NCBI GenBank assembly: GCA_001557505.1
Contig: LSAX01000005.1
Location: forward strand, 2,294,001-2,358,000
Length of the DNA: 64,000 nt
Origin: Reticulascus tulasneorum
Lineage: Eukaryota; Ascomycota; Sordariomycetes; Glomerellales; Reticulascaceae
Reading direction: 5' to 3'
Every line of letters begins with the position of its first letter. The first letter of the stretch is position 1. A program made the translations under genes and the position numbers. The notes under the pieces were generated by a model, which was not told the origin of the DNA, did no database searches, and worked only from the letters and a program-made list of their open reading frames with translations. Shown piece after piece: positions 1-11,445 of the stretch.

Positions 1-3000
1 CGGCCCCGAGTCGTGAATGCAGGGAGCGTAGGTCTCTATCCGCCGCCGCAATGCCCCTTGTAATGCCACTCTCCTCTCACCGCAAAACAGGAGTTGGGGC
101 ATTGAATTTAAAAAAATCTGGCCAGTATTGACTGTTTGCCCTGCGGCAGAAACACGCCACCCACAAGCCGAACACCAGGCGGTGAAGGGGATGTGCCAAG
201 GTGGGATCAGTCCCGCAACAGCGGACGAATGACAGCGGCTTGAGACCTCGAGATGAAGCGCCGCAAACCGCTATGCACCATGCATCGCTGGCCGATCCTT
301 GCTAGCTGCAAGAACTCAAACAAAGCCTGATCCTTGCCCGTCTCCCGTGTGCCGGATAAATTCTCACAGGCCATGGTGCCACTAATAAGATGGACCCTAC
401 CCTCTGTCGAGGTTCCCCCAAAGAGCAGTAATTAGAGCATGAGTTCGACTTTGTTTGTTTCGCAGGGCGGTGAAGCGTTTCTTTTCGGCGACTACGTGGA
501 TCTTGACATTTTGTCTCGTTGAAAGTCTCCCTACTCCGTACTCCGTAGCAGCTTACGTGAGGATCGAGTGCCGCCGAATCATACTTTGCCAACATATTCT
601 TCGGTAGACAGGCGGATGTCCCTCCAGCCGACTGATCTCGGCCATTGGACGAGAGCTGACAATCCAGCGAAGAAGAAGGTAATACCTGCTGGCTACCCAG
701 GCAAAAGTGTTGGTTCTGTAAAGTTTGTTCCAAGTCTGCACAAGACATCGAAACTAGCAAAAGCGTCGATGACGAAGATCATGCACTTGCGTCTTGAGCC
801 AATGTCGAGTCAGTCTACGGGCAAGCGAAATGCAACGTCGGTTCCACACGGCTACTACGCATGTATGTACGTATCCTGCGATCTCTGCCAGTGTTGCCCG
901 ATCTCAGAGGCACTGTCGTCTATGCCCATAATTTTCCATGCTCCCGCTGCATCCCAGCCGCATGTAATTGATAGATATGACGCCAATAGGCCGCTTCCTG
1001 CTTTATCGCGGGTCGCTCTTATCTTCTCCACGCTCGATGAACGGTACGGGTGGTGCTCAACTAGTAGGTCCCCAACCCGCATGGGCGACCGTTGAGGGCT
1101 TACAACGATTCGGGTGATGTATGAGCGTTATCTTGGCTGCTATTTTGGCTGCTAATTCCCTATCTTGGACCATTCCATGCAGGCGAAGCTAACAAATAAA
1201 GCATGTGAAGGAGTCGTCCTCGCGACTTACATAGCTGCCCGCTTGGGTGTGTGTTAATCATGACTGCTGGGGGTAGATATCTACCAGACAGCATTCTGGA
1301 AGGTATTTACACGGAAAATGTTCTGGTCGCCAGGTTATCCTGGTAGAACGTTCTCTCAGATAGGTAGGCACCTCGTTGAATATCTAGATCAAGTTCATAA
1401 TTATACCTATCCTTTTTCTGGAACCACCCGCCTATCTTCTCCCACATTTTTACCCGATGTTGGTAATCGGAACTAGAATCTGATATCAGCATTCCACACA
1501 TGGGGGATACATCAGCACTGCATGCATGATGGTCCTCTCAGTTCACCGGGTGCGGTCATGGTCTAAACTTAGTTTTTGATGAGACATCGCTACAAGGTCA
1601 AACAGCACATCGCAATCTGAAGGGGAGACACGAAAGCAACATGCCGGGTGGTAAGACCCATCCGGCACGTGTCCATGCGGTCTCCCATCCATTACTGGCA
1701 TACCGCGCTGGCATATCGCGCTGGTACATGGCATTTGCCGTGCTTCTCCCAGACACAATGACCATCGATTGATTCCCTGTCAGCTATTGGTCTACAGCTA
1801 TTGGACAATTGGAGCACCTCTGTGTCACGAGCGTCGCAAGACGGGCCGCCTTGGCAGGCTGTATGAGTTGCCACTCCAAGGAAAAGAAAAGAAAAACAAT
1901 CGAGAAGCCACCAGGTAGCCGTACATTCTTAGTATGAGCAGGCAGTGGCATTGCTTTGTCAGGGCGTGTTTCTGCTACACCATGACTCGCCCTCCGCGGA
2001 TCCGCCGCTTCGCCTAGGTTGATCCAGGCTCGAGGCTCAAGTGTCGAGCTCTGTTGTTTTCGTACTGGAGCCATCCCTCAGCAGCAGAAAAGTGTCAGCG
2101 ACGTGAATCGTAGGCAGACCCACTGAAGTGACCAATTGAGACCATGATTTGACCAACTGACTGACGAGCCGGTACCTGGCCGATGCCAGTGGCAGAGTTC
2201 AAGTGGCACGTCGGGCACCATTGCCCATCGGATCGGATGGTAAACATTCGGACTATTTTGGACGGCTCGCTGGTCCTTATATTAACTGGTTATTAGTCAA
2301 TCTTGTCGGCATGCCAGACGCGGAATTGCGATCTCGACGAAGTCTGCTTCTCCGGCATTTGGCACGAGAGATTGGACCCTGATTTTAGCAGGGATCGTGG
2401 AAGCCTTCTAGAGCGGGCATGATCCGCCTTGACAGGCAGGTGACAAGTTTCATAGCCCCCAGTTAGTAACTGCACTCTGAACTTGGCCTGGATTCCAAGC
2501 TAGTCTTCTGGAGGAGAGAGGGAGCATTACTGCTGAACAAGCAAGCTATTACTGAGAACATATGCACGTATAAATCCCCTTGAATGGCTATTCATTCGGT
2601 TGTAGTTATGAGAATAGAGCCCTCCTACAGCTGGGAACTTGAACGGTCCACAAACATACGAGTTCGTAAGCGCTGCTCCATATGCACCCCATGTCCTGTA
2701 TTCTCGGGGAAAGGGGTCCTTGGCCCGTGGCCGGATGGACCGAATACGATGTATAGACGGGGTACGCAACCTTCGCCTGAGGTCGAGACAAGTTCAATCT
2801 GAGACTAGAAGCTCGAACGTGTCAATGGCTCTGGAGCCAAAATATGGCGGACTTCCACATGTTTGCCTCAAGTAGGTATTTGCGAGATCGATCAGTGGAC
2901 CTGGCCCACCTCTTGGGTTCTGGCTGCCTCTTGGGGAGTATGATAGCTCCATTAGTGTATTGTAGTGCTTGGATCTGCATGTTTGACGAAGAACCCCAGG

Positions 3001-4336
3001 AGGTCACTTCTTGGTGTGCGTGTGCCGATTTGCTATGTACGTATCTGTCTTGGTGATAAGGACTCGAATCTCGTGCCTCTTTAAGTGATCTTTATTATAT
3101 GTAGATCGCGGGTCTCCTAGCGGCTTGTTCCTGGACCCCCGTGGCCAATGTTTGCTCGCAGAGTTGTGTGTATTCTGCTTCGGGGTTTAACGGCCATATG
3201 GCGGGATCTCGTCTTCATGTTTTACAAATATTCGAGGCATTCGCAAGTCGCAAGCACTCTCAGGCAGTCACGTTATTGGTTTACTAAGTAATTGCCAACG
3301 CGCAGTCAGAAGCACGGGCAAATACCCTGTTTTGGGATCTTTGTTTGCACGCGTCTCTTTGGTCCTCAAATGTTGGTCCTGCTTGTATTTGCTTGAACTG
3401 CTACCGCTTTACCATTTACCCAATTCTGCCTTTTTCCTAGGACCATGCTGTTGATAGGAACCCGGGGTGCTGAATAAGTGGCCGCGCATACCACGCGTCT
3501 GCGCTGCATGAGAACAAGCTAGCCAATGGATGGTGCCATTAACCTAGCATCCTAGCCAGCGGCAAGTCAGGCACGCTCAGAGAATCTTGCTTGCGAGCAT
3601 GACTCTGCGCTCCGTAGGAGTGCCTGTGTCCGAGTGAAGGAGGGCGAGGAACGGACTGGAGAAGCATCTCCTCGGGCCTGGGATTTTGCAACTCCAAATT
3701 TGGGTAGAAGTCGCCGAGCCTTCTGCGAATTTCCAGAATTATGTAACGAATGGCACTCGGCATTTGAACGCAAACATGCGACCAAACGGCGAAAATAGGA
3801 ACCGCACGCTCAAAACATCAGCCCAGCACCCACCACCAGCCTGCTTGGTAGCGCAGCGTAGCGGAAGGGGGCTAGCCCGGAAATTTCTCGGGTTTCCTAG
3901 CCACACGGCAGCAACCGGCTGCAGAGTTAATTACATCATCCCGGAGGTCTCGAATCCATGACATGATATTTTTGAGCGCTTTTGCCTGGTGCCAGTGTCG
4001 CAGCTGTGCAGATTTCAATCGCCGGTCTGTAAGCAACCTGCCTCGCTGTACGAGCAGTTCCGAATATAAGATTTGCGAGGCGCCAAAACCTGGGGTTCAT
4101 TTCCTGCACAATTGGATTCTAAAAATCTACGAGCCTCAATCTAAGAGCCATCCAGCCTTCAAAACACTTTCCGACGTCATCGTCGATCACTCGGCGGGCA
4201 GATAAGAGAAAGAACATCACCCGCATCATCGTGCACAATTCGCACACTTCACACACTTCCCCCGACAGCGACCAACGCACCGATTGAAAATACAGATACA
4301 AGGCAATATTAGCATACTGAGCGAGCCACCGCGATC
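1..4336. other. Intergenic region, no supported gene
   Basis: No reading frame here shows a recognisable domain or an ATG-started frame with credible coding character; the longest frames start at GTG/TTG or are broken. Short motifs related to ACTCCGTACTCCGTA occur near 534-547. The last ~150 bases (about 4190-4336) should hold the RCF2 leader. I see no tRNA, rRNA or intact mobile element. Confidence 0.6.
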
Positions 4337-5101
4337 ATGAAGGTCCTCAGCAAGGAAGAAGAAGCCGAGCACTACAAGGTCACCGTCAAAGGCGGCCTCG
4401 TTGGTGGCACGTTGGGTCTAGCCCTCGGTCTCGGAGGCGTGCTCTTCGCGTCCCGCCGCTATCCAGCCTTCAGCCAGATCACCCTCCCCTTCCGCAGCTT
4501 CCTCGTGACCTCCACGGGAACCTTCGGCGCCATTGTCGCCGCCGACCGCGCCTCCATCGCCTTTGGCAGGGACAAAGATCCGATGTTCAAGTACAAGGAC
4601 GAGTCAGAGCGAGCCCTCGAGTTTGCCCGCCAGAATGAGAGCAACTACCAAAGGTTCATGCAGTGGGGCCAAACCAATCGCTACAGCATTGTCTTCGCCT
4701 CGTGGGTCGCTAGCATGGGTGTCGCTCTCGCCATCGTCGGCCGCGATCGGTACCTGACCGGCGCCCAGAAGCTCGTGCAAGCCCGAGTGTATGCGCAGGG
4801 CCTGACGGTGCTCATCCTGGTCGTCACGGCGGCGTTCGAGATGAACGATGCGAAGAAGGGCGAGGGACGGTGGGAGACGATCATGGTTCTGGACCCGGAT
4901 GACCCGGAGCACAAGCACTTGATCGAGAAGAAGATCCACAAGGAGGATTACGAAGGCCAGGATCTGTGGAAAGGTGAGCTTCCCCAGGCAAGCTGACACA
5001 TGACGCAAATTGCTAACATCATCCTAGATATGGTGGCTGCCGAGGAGCGCCGCATGGCGGCGAGGAAACAAAAGACCCCAGAGAAGAAGACGCAGGCATA
5101 A
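4337..5101 (+). CDS. RCF2: Respiratory supercomplex factor 2 (Rcf2-like, HIG1 family)
   Basis: Two exons, 4337-4973 and 5028-5101, are joined across a 54-bp intron (GTGAGC donor, CTAAC branch site, CCTAG acceptor). They give 236 residues, close to the size of yeast Rcf2. The N-terminus MKVLSKEEEAEHYK leads into a glycine-rich hydrophobic segment (about residues 15-38) followed by RRYPAF. Further membrane segments lie near residues 53-72, 117-135 and 150-168, and the C-terminus is short and lysine-rich. Rcf2 is an inner mitochondrial membrane protein that associates with cytochrome c oxidase and III-IV supercomplexes. Without splicing the frame ends seven residues after the donor and loses the conserved basic tail, which supports the intron. 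The gene converges on the Kelch gene, with 311 bp between the stops. Confidence 0.86.
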
Positions 5102-5412
5102 TTGTGTGGACCAGCGCGCGCGCACTTACTCATATATCTTCATGTACACTAATATCTCAAAGATCAAAGCCCTGGGGGCGGCATATTGAAGGCGTTGAAA
5201 GGAATGGGTAGGCGTTCAATGAAGACCTGATAAGAAGGCTGGATCCAATTCCTCGGAATGAGGCAGGATTGAGTACATACAGTACATAAAACCGTTATAT
5301 GTTGAGTCGTCGAGAGTAAGAAAGAAGCATTTGTGACATTGACGCTAGATCTTTTCCTCCGCCCGAAACCAACCGATTTTAAGAGCAACCATCGCGAAGC
5401 ACTCCCAGCAAA
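5102..5412. other. Convergent 3' intergenic region (RCF2 / Kelch)
   Basis: AT-richer sequence between two stop codons that should hold both 3' UTRs. No gene or clear signal is seen. Confidence 0.5.
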
Positions 5413-6984
5413 TCAAACCTCGATACTGAAATGGCTAATCTGCGAATAGTAGGCATGAACGGCCAGCTCCAGAATCCAGACATCACCAAACACCTCGCTG
5501 CCGTCGAAGCCCCCAATCATAAATAACCGACTATCGTACAGTGCCGTCCCATGATATCCCCTCCCGCTGGGTGGTATGCCGTAGACCTTCCTCCTGTCCC
5601 AGGTCATGGTGACGAGGTTCAGCAGCAGCACGTCGTTCGAGTACTCGTTGCCGTCGTGCCCGCCCACCACGAAGAGGTAGGAGCCCACCAGCGTCGCCGT
5701 GTGCGAGAGCCGGCGGTAGGCAACGGGGATGGTGACGGCCTTCCAGACGTGCGTATCGACGTCGTATACCCAGACGTCGTTGAAGCACTCCCCGCCGTCC
5801 GAACCCCCGAAGATGATGAGCTTGCTGCCAACCATATTCGCCGTGTGGTAGCCGCGTGCCCTGGGCCGCGTCTCCTTGCCGCCCGGGGTGGGCGACTTTT
5901 CCGAGCCCGAGGGACCTGATATCAACTTCCACGACATCTTGTGAATGTCGCCGACGTCCAGCCTCCATATATCGTTGAGCGCGCGGACGCCATCTCCGCC
6001 GCCAAACACGTAGATGCCGTTTTTGTAGAGGCATGCCGTGTGTGCCCGTCTTTTGGACGGTACCTTGTCCCCGACGATGCGCGGGCGGCTCCAACGAAAG
6101 TTGACAGTGTCGAGAACGTAGACGTCGTTATAGTACGCAGGGCCATCGCCCCCGCCGAATATGACTAGTTTCTTGCCGACGGCCGTGCAAGTCATGGCCC
6201 GCAACGGCACGGGTATGTCGCCTACCACGTGCGGGTTGGACCAGTAAAAGGCGTCCGCGTCCAGGACGTAGAGCTCGTTGAAGCAGGCTCTCGAGTCGCA
6301 CCCACCGAATATGAAGATATTGGACCCTACTAGTGTTGTCGTATGCGCTCGGAGAGAGGTGTGCGGGGCTCCCGACACCGGGGCCCTCGACCAATACATT
6401 CCCGAGGAGGGAGCAGCTGGCACGTCGGGGGCGGTCTTGGGGTCCTGCAAAGGTGGAAATGGGATATGTTGCCCGCGTGGCTGTCGCGATGTGCTGCTCG
6501 GGTGGCGAGCGGTCGACGGCGGCATTGAAGGTTTCCCAGCTATTGCAGAGGTAGATCGCAAGGCCGGCCGTCGCCCGTTCTCCCTTGCGTCAGCCGAGCC
6601 CGAAGCCCCTCCAGAGTCTGTTGCCTTGGCATCCTCGTTGTTCCCATTCGATTGCAGCGACTGCGAAGACTTGGGTATAGGGGCGCTCGTTGGCGCTGGT
6701 GTCTTGGAGCCCGCGAATGAGGCCTGTGAGGCAGACTGCGAGCGCTGCCGTATCGTCAGGTCCGACGGCTTCCTCCTCCTGTCCTGGCTCTTAGAGGCTA
6801 AGTGGCCCGGTGTGTGGCTCCTAGGTAGCGGGGCGGGTTCTGATATCTCCTCCGGCTCTTCGGTCAGCGGGGGGGCTCGAGCATCTGTCGGCGAGGCGAG
6901 TTGTATTTTTTGGGAGCGGACAACTTTTGTCCTGCTTGGTGAGCGAGGAGGAGGCTTATCGGAAGACCTGGCCGAGTCGGCCAT
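5413..6984 (-). CDS. Kelch-repeat beta-propeller protein
   Basis: A single uninterrupted frame of 523 residues. Residues 1 to ~195 are disordered, rich in Ser, Pro and Arg, and probably a regulatory or docking region. From about residue 196 to 510 there are six Kelch repeats with the usual pattern: a Gly-Gly pair (IFGG, VFGG, VVGG, MIGG), then an aromatic/aspartate segment ending in VYVLD or similar, then a Trp. These should fold as one beta-propeller, a protein-interaction platform. There is no F-box, BTB domain or C-terminal coiled coil, so it differs from Tea1-type polarity proteins, and the partner cannot be named. The start ATG (6982-6984) is the first in frame. It is transcribed divergently from DUS3. 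Confidence 0.85.
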   Translation of the reverse strand: MADSARSSDKPPPRSPSRTKVVRSQKIQLASPTDARAPPLTEEPEEISEPAPLPRSHTPGHLASKSQDRRRKPSDLTIRQRSQSASQASFAGSKTPAPTSAPIPKSSQSLQSNGNNEDAKATDSGGASGSADARENGRRPALRSTSAIAGKPSMPPSTARHPSSTSRQPRGQHIPFPPLQDPKTAPDVPAAPSSGMYWSRAPVSGAPHTSLRAHTTTLVGSNIFIFGGCDSRACFNELYVLDADAFYWSNPHVVGDIPVPLRAMTCTAVGKKLVIFGGGDGPAYYNDVYVLDTVNFRWSRPRIVGDKVPSKRRAHTACLYKNGIYVFGGGDGVRALNDIWRLDVGDIHKMSWKLISGPSGSEKSPTPGGKETRPRARGYHTANMVGSKLIIFGGSDGGECFNDVWVYDVDTHVWKAVTIPVAYRRLSHTATLVGSYLFVVGGHDGNEYSNDVLLLNLVTMTWDRRKVYGIPPSGRGYHGTALYDSRLFMIGGFDGSEVFGDVWILELAVHAYYSQISHFSIEV

Positions 6985-7917
6985 GATAATGCGAGAATAT
7001 GGTCATTGCCCTCCTCGCAGAAGGCTGAAGGTGTTCGTAAGATGTGCAATGTTCGGAAGCAGGGCGATGACAATGGCGATGGCGATGGCGCCTGAATACT
7101 AATGTGTCTCAGGTGCTTGTTGGTGTATGGGGATAGTTGAGGAATTGCATCCGGCTTTGTCGAGTCGTGCGATGAAATGCCAGAGGGGGGACCAGACCCC
7201 CATGCATGTTCTCATTTGGCACCTAAGCTCGGGCCCTTGCATTTGGGGGGTCATTCTCTCACTTGGCGTCTGGTGGACGGCAACCAGTTTATAACTACAA
7301 TTGGCTGTTGGCTACTCAGATTGAACGTCCCATATTTTGTCAAGAAATAGTTGAGAATCTAATCTACTCAATTAGGACCATGCGCCCGGTATGTTTCACA
7401 CCTTCATCCGTATGGAGGTGAAAAAGTAGTCCTTGTTTTGGTGGAAGGGAGGCTGAAAATATAGGGCTGAATGGGGCATCATCAATTGCCCCTCCAACCT
7501 ACCTCCTACCAAACCTACCAAGGAAGTTGCCCCTCATCTTCCCGCACCACACACACACACACACACACACCTTCTACCTTTTTTTGTAGTGGAGGTTAGC
7601 GAGACTGCAGCCGCCTCCCTGAAAAAAATCTACGTTTTTGAGCAGTTGTTCTCGATATATGGTATGCTCCTACCATTGAATTCTTTCTCACGGTTCTTTC
7701 CACTCACATTGCAAGTGATAAGGTACTAGGTAGTTGACGCAGAGGCGATCTAACAATCCTTCACCTCGGAAAAGAAATTTCTTCCTCGTTCCTTCATCAC
7801 TTATAGCACACACCTTCCCTCAAATCATCCTGGACAGCCCATCACAGCTGCCACTTCTTCCCTCATCTAGAACGCACTTCCAACCGACCTGAGAAGATAG
7901 GGCCTTTTCAGAGCAAG
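6985..7917. promoter_or_regulatory. Divergent promoter region, Kelch / DUS3
   Basis: 933 bp separate the two start codons. The DUS3-proximal half is pyrimidine-rich on the + strand, typical of fungal leaders, and contains a (CA)n tract at 7548-7570. I recognise no specific operator. Confidence 0.45.
7548..7570. repeat. (CA)n microsatellite
   Basis: About 11 uninterrupted CA units in the DUS3 upstream region, likely length-variable between isolates. Confidence 0.9.
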
Positions 7918-10575
7918 ATGGACGGTACGCCCGCCCCTCAACTTGTCCGGGCCAGCGAGGATGACGCTGGTGAGCGAGCGTCGAAGCGTCTTAAGGTGGA
8001 TGACTCGTCTTCCCTTACCAGCGAAGCCAAGAGTCTTCCGGTTCTAGACATTGATGTCAAGGACAACGTCCTCGGCGATGGTGACAAGTCGTCCCCCTTA
8101 AAGGACATCGCCAAGGCCAAGGTTTCTGCTGGCGTCTTTGCGGAAACCACCACCTCCCATGTGGAAGTGGCAACTACGAGTGATCCTGCCGAGAAAACCA
8201 ACTTCAAGCCTCAGCTTGGAAATGGCCTGTCCCAACAAATCAACACGGCCGAGGACCTCTCTAGTGCCGTTGCCAATACCGACGCTCCTGCCATTCGTGA
8301 TACGCAGCCTGCAACGTCCATGTCGGTCGATCTTCAAAAGGAAATAGGCTCATCCGATTCAGTCAGCCAGGCTGAAGGTCGCTCTAGCGATGTTACAATG
8401 GCAGATGCTCCTGCTGCTCAACCCATCTCTACAGGATCTCCAGCGGCAGCCGAGTCAAAGAGAGACACAAGAGGTTACGGCAATGGCTGTGCTCCAGTCA
8501 AAGCTGAGTATGTTGTCACGACGCCTCACATTCTCTCGTCTCATGCTAATCAAACATAGATACCTTCTCCAAGTCAAGAGCTCAGATTCGAGAACAGACG
8601 CAGCCGTTAACGATGACGCGGCCGAAGGAGGTGGCGTAAGCCGGGATGCCGGCAACAATCGAGACGGGAAGGGAAAGAAGCAGTTCAAGGGTCAGAACAA
8701 GCATCGCAGCTACGGCCATTTCGATGACGCTGTAAAGCTCTGTAACAGTCGCGCCTACTCCTCCGAATTCTCGCCAGGCCAATGCCGGTTCGGCGATCGG
8801 TGCACTCTCTCTCACAACCTCCGCGAGTATCTTGAAGATGGCCGTCGCAGCGATGTTGAGACGTTCGAAGGCAAATGTCCCGTTTTTGAAAAGTACGGCA
8901 AATGTCCGTCTGGATGGAAGTGCCGATTTGTCAAGAGCCACATGAAGGAGATCGAGCACGACGATGGACGCAAGGAACTGGTCTTGGTTAACAAGAAATC
9001 TGACCACAAAGAGGACGGCAATCTTAACGTCGAGGCTGACGACCACAGACACGATGTATTCAACGTTGTAGACGCAGATATCAAGCTAAGCCTGAGTCGG
9101 CGACGTGTCGACTTCGCGGCAACCGAGCAGTTTATCACTTGGCTGAACAAAGACGCCCAGGTCGGAGAGGAGCTCCACAACCGCCGCAACAAACAAATCA
9201 TCGGCGACAACGCCGACATCCGAGCACAATACACGGAGCCGCCATTGAAGCCTTCCGAGAAGCGAAGGCTCTATTTTGGCAGAGAGACTCCCGCCCTAGC
9301 TCCATTAACAACGCAGGGTAACCTGCCCTTCCGCCGTCTTTGCGTCGAGCTCGGTGCCGAGCTCACGTACTCGGAAATGGCCATGGGTAGACCTCTGATC
9401 CAGGGTGTCAAGGCGGACTGGACGCTGATGAAGGCCCACGCGTCCGAGATCGCGCCGCCCAAGTTCGAGCCCAACAGCCCGACCATCGTGAAGGACTACG
9501 ACAATGCCCGGGATTTGAGATTCGGAGCCCAAGTATCGGGCCACGCACCGTGGATCGTTGTGAAGTCAGCCGACATTCTCAAACGCTTTGTTCCCCACCT
9601 CCGTCTCATCGACCTCAACTGTGGCTGCCCGATTGACATGGTTTACAAAGCTGGAGGCGGTTCCGGTCTCCTAGAGTCTCAGGGTAAGCTGGAGCGCATG
9701 GTCCGTGGCATGAATGCCGTCTCGGGCGAAATCCCGATCACAGTCAAGCTCCGCACCGGGGTGAAGCAGAATCGCCCCACGGCAACTCAGATCCTCGGCA
9801 AGCTGGCTTTTGGCTCGCGTGAACTTCGGGACCGCCTAGGGGCGCCGGGTTGCGCTGCCATCACCCTCCATGGCCGCAGCCGCGAGCAGCGATACACGAA
9901 GAAGGCGGATTGGACTTACATCGCTGAGTGCGCCGTGATGATCAAGGCTTACAACGCCCAGAGGGACAAGCTGGTCGACACGATCCAGGAGCCGGATGAA
10001 TCCACGCTCCCCAACACCAAGGACGGCAGGATGTGGTTCCTCGGCAATGGCGATTGCTACTCGCACGTAGAGTACTTTGAGCACATCGACAAGGCCAAGG
10101 TAGACACTGTCATGGTTGGTCGCGGTGCGCTTGTAAAGCCCTGGCTCTTTGAGGAGATCGAAAAGGGCCAGTACCTCGATAAGTCTGCATCTGAGCGTCT
10201 GACATATATCGAGAAGTTTGTGCGCTATGGTCTGGAGGCCTGGGGGTCGGACGAGCTTGGCCTGGGTTTCACGCGCCGCTTTCTGCTGGAGTGGCTGAGC
10301 TTCAGCCATCGTTATGTTCCCGTTGGGTTGTTGGAAGTCCTCCCACCTAACCTCAACGATCGTCCACCTGCGTATCGCGGCCGGAACGAGCTGGAGACTC
10401 TGTTAGCCAGCCCCAACTACAAAGACTGGATCAAAATCAGGTATGCTACTCATATCTCCTACCTCTAGGTGATTGATATTAACATGTTTACAGTGAGATG
10501 TTCCTCGGTCCCGCGCATCCAGGCTTTGAATTCCAGCCAAAACACAAGTCCAACGCTTACGAGGCGGAGGGTTAA
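7918..10575 (+). CDS. DUS3: tRNA-dihydrouridine(47) synthase Dus3
   Basis: Three exons, 7918-8507, 8560-10440 and 10494-10575 (introns of 52 and 53 bp), give 850 residues. The second splice restores the conserved [12 protein letters not shown] end. Residues 1 to ~190 are low-complexity and acidic. Then come [12 protein letters not shown] and two CCCH zinc fingers (around [15 protein letters not shown] and [16 protein letters not shown]), the hallmark of eukaryotic Dus3. The flavin-dependent TIM-barrel follows, with [14 protein letters not shown] and [19 protein letters not shown]. Cys553 in NCGCP matches the catalytic cysteine of the Dus family, and KLRTGV and [18 protein letters not shown] are also present. 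Dus3 reduces U47 in the variable loop of cytoplasmic tRNAs using FMN and NAD(P)H. All key residues that I can check are intact. It converges on PPZ1. Confidence 0.93.
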
Positions 10576-11445
10576 TGCCATCCGCTAGGAGGAAGAAAAT
10601 GGTGTCGAGACTGATGCTCTGTGCTAAGATGATGGACACTCGTATTACACGTGGTTGGAAACCTCGGGAGTGATTTAGCTAGCTATAGCTTCCCATACAC
10701 GATCGCATGATCGCATGTTTGTACGAATAGTGGATCATAGACGAACTACAGAAGTCTTCATCGCAGACTACAAACGATATAAATGGACTCTGTCGAGTTA
10801 ACTCTGTTACGCAACCAGTGATTCAAGTCATGACAGCTCAAAGCAAAACACTCGTGTTATTAGCCAGGTAGGTACCTCTGCACGATCTAGTTGGAGAAGA
10901 GGTGTGTGTAAGTAAATCGAATCCTAATAATGTACAGCAATCCAGGGTCTCCTCCCGTTCCCCAAAGCACCGATGGATTCCGCTCCGCCAATATCACCTG
11001 CTATATTTATATGAAAGCACCCGGTTGCCCACTTGCGCGGCAGCGTTCGCATTGCCCGTCGGGGACAACCTTTGTCGGAGCCAACGCCTACCCCCGGGCT
11101 CCGTGGAAGGGCCATTGGCATCAACAACGTCGGAACAGCGCCTGCCGGATTCTGGAGCAGAAGAGGTATCCCAACCCCTCCGCTCGAGTCGGATTTCATC
11201 CCGCCGGCTGCGTATCCCCCGTGCGCACATCAAAAGTTTTGCCCTTGTCCCAGTCCCTGTTCATCCTCTGCCCTCCGGGGAGTTCCACCAGCCGAGAAGG
11301 AGATAGCTGTTTGAAATTTTGTGGGATCGACTCGGAAGCCGTGCCTGACTTGCGCCTATTATCTGTGTATTTGCTCTGTATATCATATTTGGCCTTTTGG
11401 TAGGCAGCCCCTCACGTCTGGCTGACGCCTCCGCAAATATGTCGA
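10576..11445. other. Convergent intergenic region (DUS3 / PPZ1)
   Basis: 870 bp between two stops, expected to hold both 3' UTRs. Overlapping frames of up to 157 codons occur near 10902-11403, but they resemble no family and overlap on both strands, so I do not call a gene. Confidence 0.5.

Noticed and set aside
568..1095. 175-codon + strand frame in the left intergenic region
   Set aside because: Starts at GTG, overlaps an equally long frame on the other strand and shows no domain or codon pattern of a gene.
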